Assembly: GCF_014201705.1 (NCBI RefSeq) | Contig: NZ_JACHFA010000002.1 | Span: 158,579-222,578 of the forward strand | Reading direction: 5' to 3' | Source: Borreliella spielmanii | GTDB taxonomy: Bacteria; Spirochaetota; Spirochaetia; Borreliales; Borreliaceae | Length of the DNA stretch: 64,000 bases | Shown: one piece after another, positions 62,669 through 64,000 of the stretch | Position numbering within the stretch: position 1 is the stretch's first letter | Layout of the letters: each line of letters begins with the position of its first letter | Notes under the pieces: generated by a model | Database searches by the model: none | The model's input: only the letters and a program-made list of their open reading frames with translations | What the model was told of the DNA's origin: nothing | Program-made: the position numbers and the translations under genes

Positions 62669-64000
62669 TTATATTCCTATTATTTTTTTAATATTTTCAT
62701 TTTTTTTATAATTTGGAAATTTTTTGATAAGTTCTCTTAGTGTTTGGTCATTGTTATTCTCATTATATTCTATTATTCCAAGTGCATGTAAGGCTTCTGG
62801 ATTATTTGGTTTTAATTTTGTATATTCCTTTAGAAGATCTTTAGCTCTTGTGTTATCATTAATTTCAATTAGAGTGGTTGCAAGATTATATTTTGCTTCA
62901 ATATCCGAATTGATTATTGCTTTTTCAAAAATTTCAATTGCTTTTTGATAATTTTTTTCTTTTTTATAAAGTATTCCAAGATTATTTAAGGCTAATTTAT
63001 TGTTTTTGTTTATTATCTTTTCAAGAGTTGAGATTGCTTGAGTTTTATTTCCCGATTTTTCATATGCTTTTGCTAGATTTATGTAAGCTGAAGTGTTTTC
63101 AGGGTTTTTTTCAATTACTAAGTTGTAAAGTGATATAGCATTTTGGTAATTTTCGCTTTTAAGATTTATGGATGCTTTTAGATATAAATATTCACTTTTT
63201 TCTGGATTTAAATTGATGGCTTTGTTTATTATTTCAAGGGCTTCTTTAAGCTTATTGTTCTCAAATTTTGCTATTGATAGGTTGTAAATAGCAATTTCGT
63301 TGGGCTTTTTTACATTGTCATTAAAAAAATTTAAATACTCTTCACTTTTTTTGAAGTTGCCTAGGTTATTTGATACTATCCCAGCTTTTAATGCATAGTT
63401 GGTTTTTTTGTTAAGATTGTAGGCATTTTTAAAACTTGCGAATGCTTGTTGTATATCGCCATTTTTTTCTTCTGCTATTCCTTTTTGGTAGTAAGCAGTG
63501 TCATAATTTACATCAATTTGTATTGCTTTTTCAAAAGATTCTATTGCTTTTTTGTTTTTATTTAGCATCATTAAAGCTATTCCTTTGTTATTATGCGCTT
63601 TTTTATGTTTTGGGTCTAGCCTTATTGTTTGATCAAATGCTTCTATTGAGTGTTCATACTTTTTAAGCTTGAATCTAATAATTCCAAGTTTATAGTAATC
63701 TTCTTGGTTATTTGTGAGTTTGGTAATTTTTTCATATACATTTTCTACTTTTAGTAAATCTCCATTGTTTTCATAAGCCCGAGCCAAAGTTTTAGCGGCA
63801 TGGGCGTCATTGGGATTAGTTGTCAAGAATTCGTTTAGATCTTTAATAGCTTGTTGGCGTGTTTTTGGGTTTTCAAGATCGCTAGGTTTTATTGAATGCA
63901 CCTTAGATTTAAGGTTTTCTAAATGCTGTATTTTATTAGCTTGAGCTAAAGTTTTAGCGGCATGGGCGTCATTGGGATTAGTTGTCAAGAATTCGTTTAG
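62669..64000 (-). CDS. lmp1: surface-located membrane protein Lmp1, 5' part outside window
   Basis: The frame is open to the right edge of the window, so only the C-terminal 444 codons are seen. The start lies beyond base 64000; an internal ATG-like start near 63988 is not real. The visible part begins in 54-residue repeats ([14 protein letters not shown] seen twice). It then runs through about ten TPR units ([20 protein letters not shown] and similar) to the end. Lmp1 is reported as an outer-surface protein that helps evade antibodies in the mammal (from memory); its exact location has been debated. Confidence 0.92.
   Translation of the reverse strand, partial: LNEFLTTNPNDAHAAKTLAQANKIQHLENLKSKVHSIKPSDLENPKTRQQAIKDLNEFLTTNPNDAHAAKTLARAYENNGDLLKVENVYEKITKLTNNQEDYYKLGIIRFKLKKYEHSIEAFDQTIRLDPKHKKAHNNKGIALMMLNKNKKAIESFEKAIQIDVNYDTAYYQKGIAEEKNGDIQQAFASFKNAYNLNKKTNYALKAGIVSNNLGNFKKSEEYLNFFNDNVKKPNEIAIYNLSIAKFENNKLKEALEIINKAINLNPEKSEYLYLKASINLKSENYQNAISLYNLVIEKNPENTSAYINLAKAYEKSGNKTQAISTLEKIINKNNKLALNNLGILYKKEKNYQKAIEIFEKAIINSDIEAKYNLATTLIEINDNTRAKDLLKEYTKLKPNNPEALHALGIIEYNENNNDQTLRELIKKFPNYKKNENIKKIIGI
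63786..64000 (-). repeat. 162-bp (54-residue) repeats in lmp1
   Basis: Bases 63786-63838 are repeated without change at 63948-64000, offset 162 bp, i.e. 54 codons. The array continues past the window edge. The bases of the unit between the identical blocks code for a [19 protein letters not shown] segment. Confidence 0.9.

Noticed and set aside
1..64000. CRISPR arrays, insertion sequences, prophage or plasmid-type genes
   Set aside because: No regularly spaced repeats, transposase, integrase or paralogous plasmid-family genes were seen; the content is ordinary chromosomal backbone.

Overview
This window is a stretch of the linear chromosome of a Lyme disease spirochaete (Borrelia/Borreliella burgdorferi sensu lato). 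The DNA is very AT-rich. Gene content and order match the B. burgdorferi locus run BB0264 down to BB0210, from memory and not from a search. Diagnostic members are the glpF-glpK-glpD cluster, bmtA, fliG1, hbb between rpsT and a bactofilin, and the 54-residue repeats of Lmp1. The window holds about 56 protein genes, two tRNAs and one gene relic. I saw no insertion sequence, prophage, CRISPR array or rRNA.

Layout. 1-11 kb: a lid-less Hsp70 (5' cut off), signal peptidase I, a LysM/M23 peptidase, a TPR protein, then an acidic membrane protein - lytic transglycosylase - uppP - ftsK run. 11-14.3 kb (minus): recJ - M23 peptidase - rpsU. 14.6-25.9 kb: lon facing a minus-strand series of tRNA-Leu, leuS and an RND-type exporter, preceded by a DedA protein, phosphatidylcholine synthase, pepF and rdgB. 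26-28.1 kb: an M23 peptidase - bactofilin - YaaR-like cluster closed by a terminator. 28.2-32.6 kb (minus): the glycerol operon, with a strong promoter, a long leader and a large palindrome at the -35. 32.8-42.9 kb: deoxynucleoside kinase, BB0238, lnt (minus), an NHL/vWA protein, ychF, a membrane protein, then rpsT-hbb-bactofilin-rho-rpmE. 42.9-49 kb: M16 peptidase, a lipoprotein, serS, dus. 49.0-49.5 kb: a decayed gene. 49.6-54.1 kb: pgl-fliG1-alaS-bmtA. 54.1-58.3 kb (minus): pstS-pstC-pstA-pstB. 58.4-64 kb: efp and a lipoprotein, tRNA(CAT), then lmp1-mutL-BB0212 on the minus strand, with lmp1 running off the right edge.

How the genes fit together. A large share of the window concerns the envelope: three M23 peptidases with intact metal-binding motifs, a lytic transglycosylase, undecaprenyl-PP phosphatase, two bactofilins, Lnt, signal peptidase, DedA and phosphatidylcholine synthase. 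The glycerol genes feed glycolysis and lipid synthesis. pst and bmtA import phosphate and manganese. The rest is translation, DNA repair and protein quality control.

I did not find a wholly new multi-gene system. The most interesting signals are regulatory or architectural: a 17-bp-arm palindrome overlapping the glpF -35, a 12-nt anti-SD match before rpsU, a PstS-like insert in PstA, an EF-P with Arg at the modification site, an AlaRS without its C-terminal part, and a gene relic upstream of pgl.
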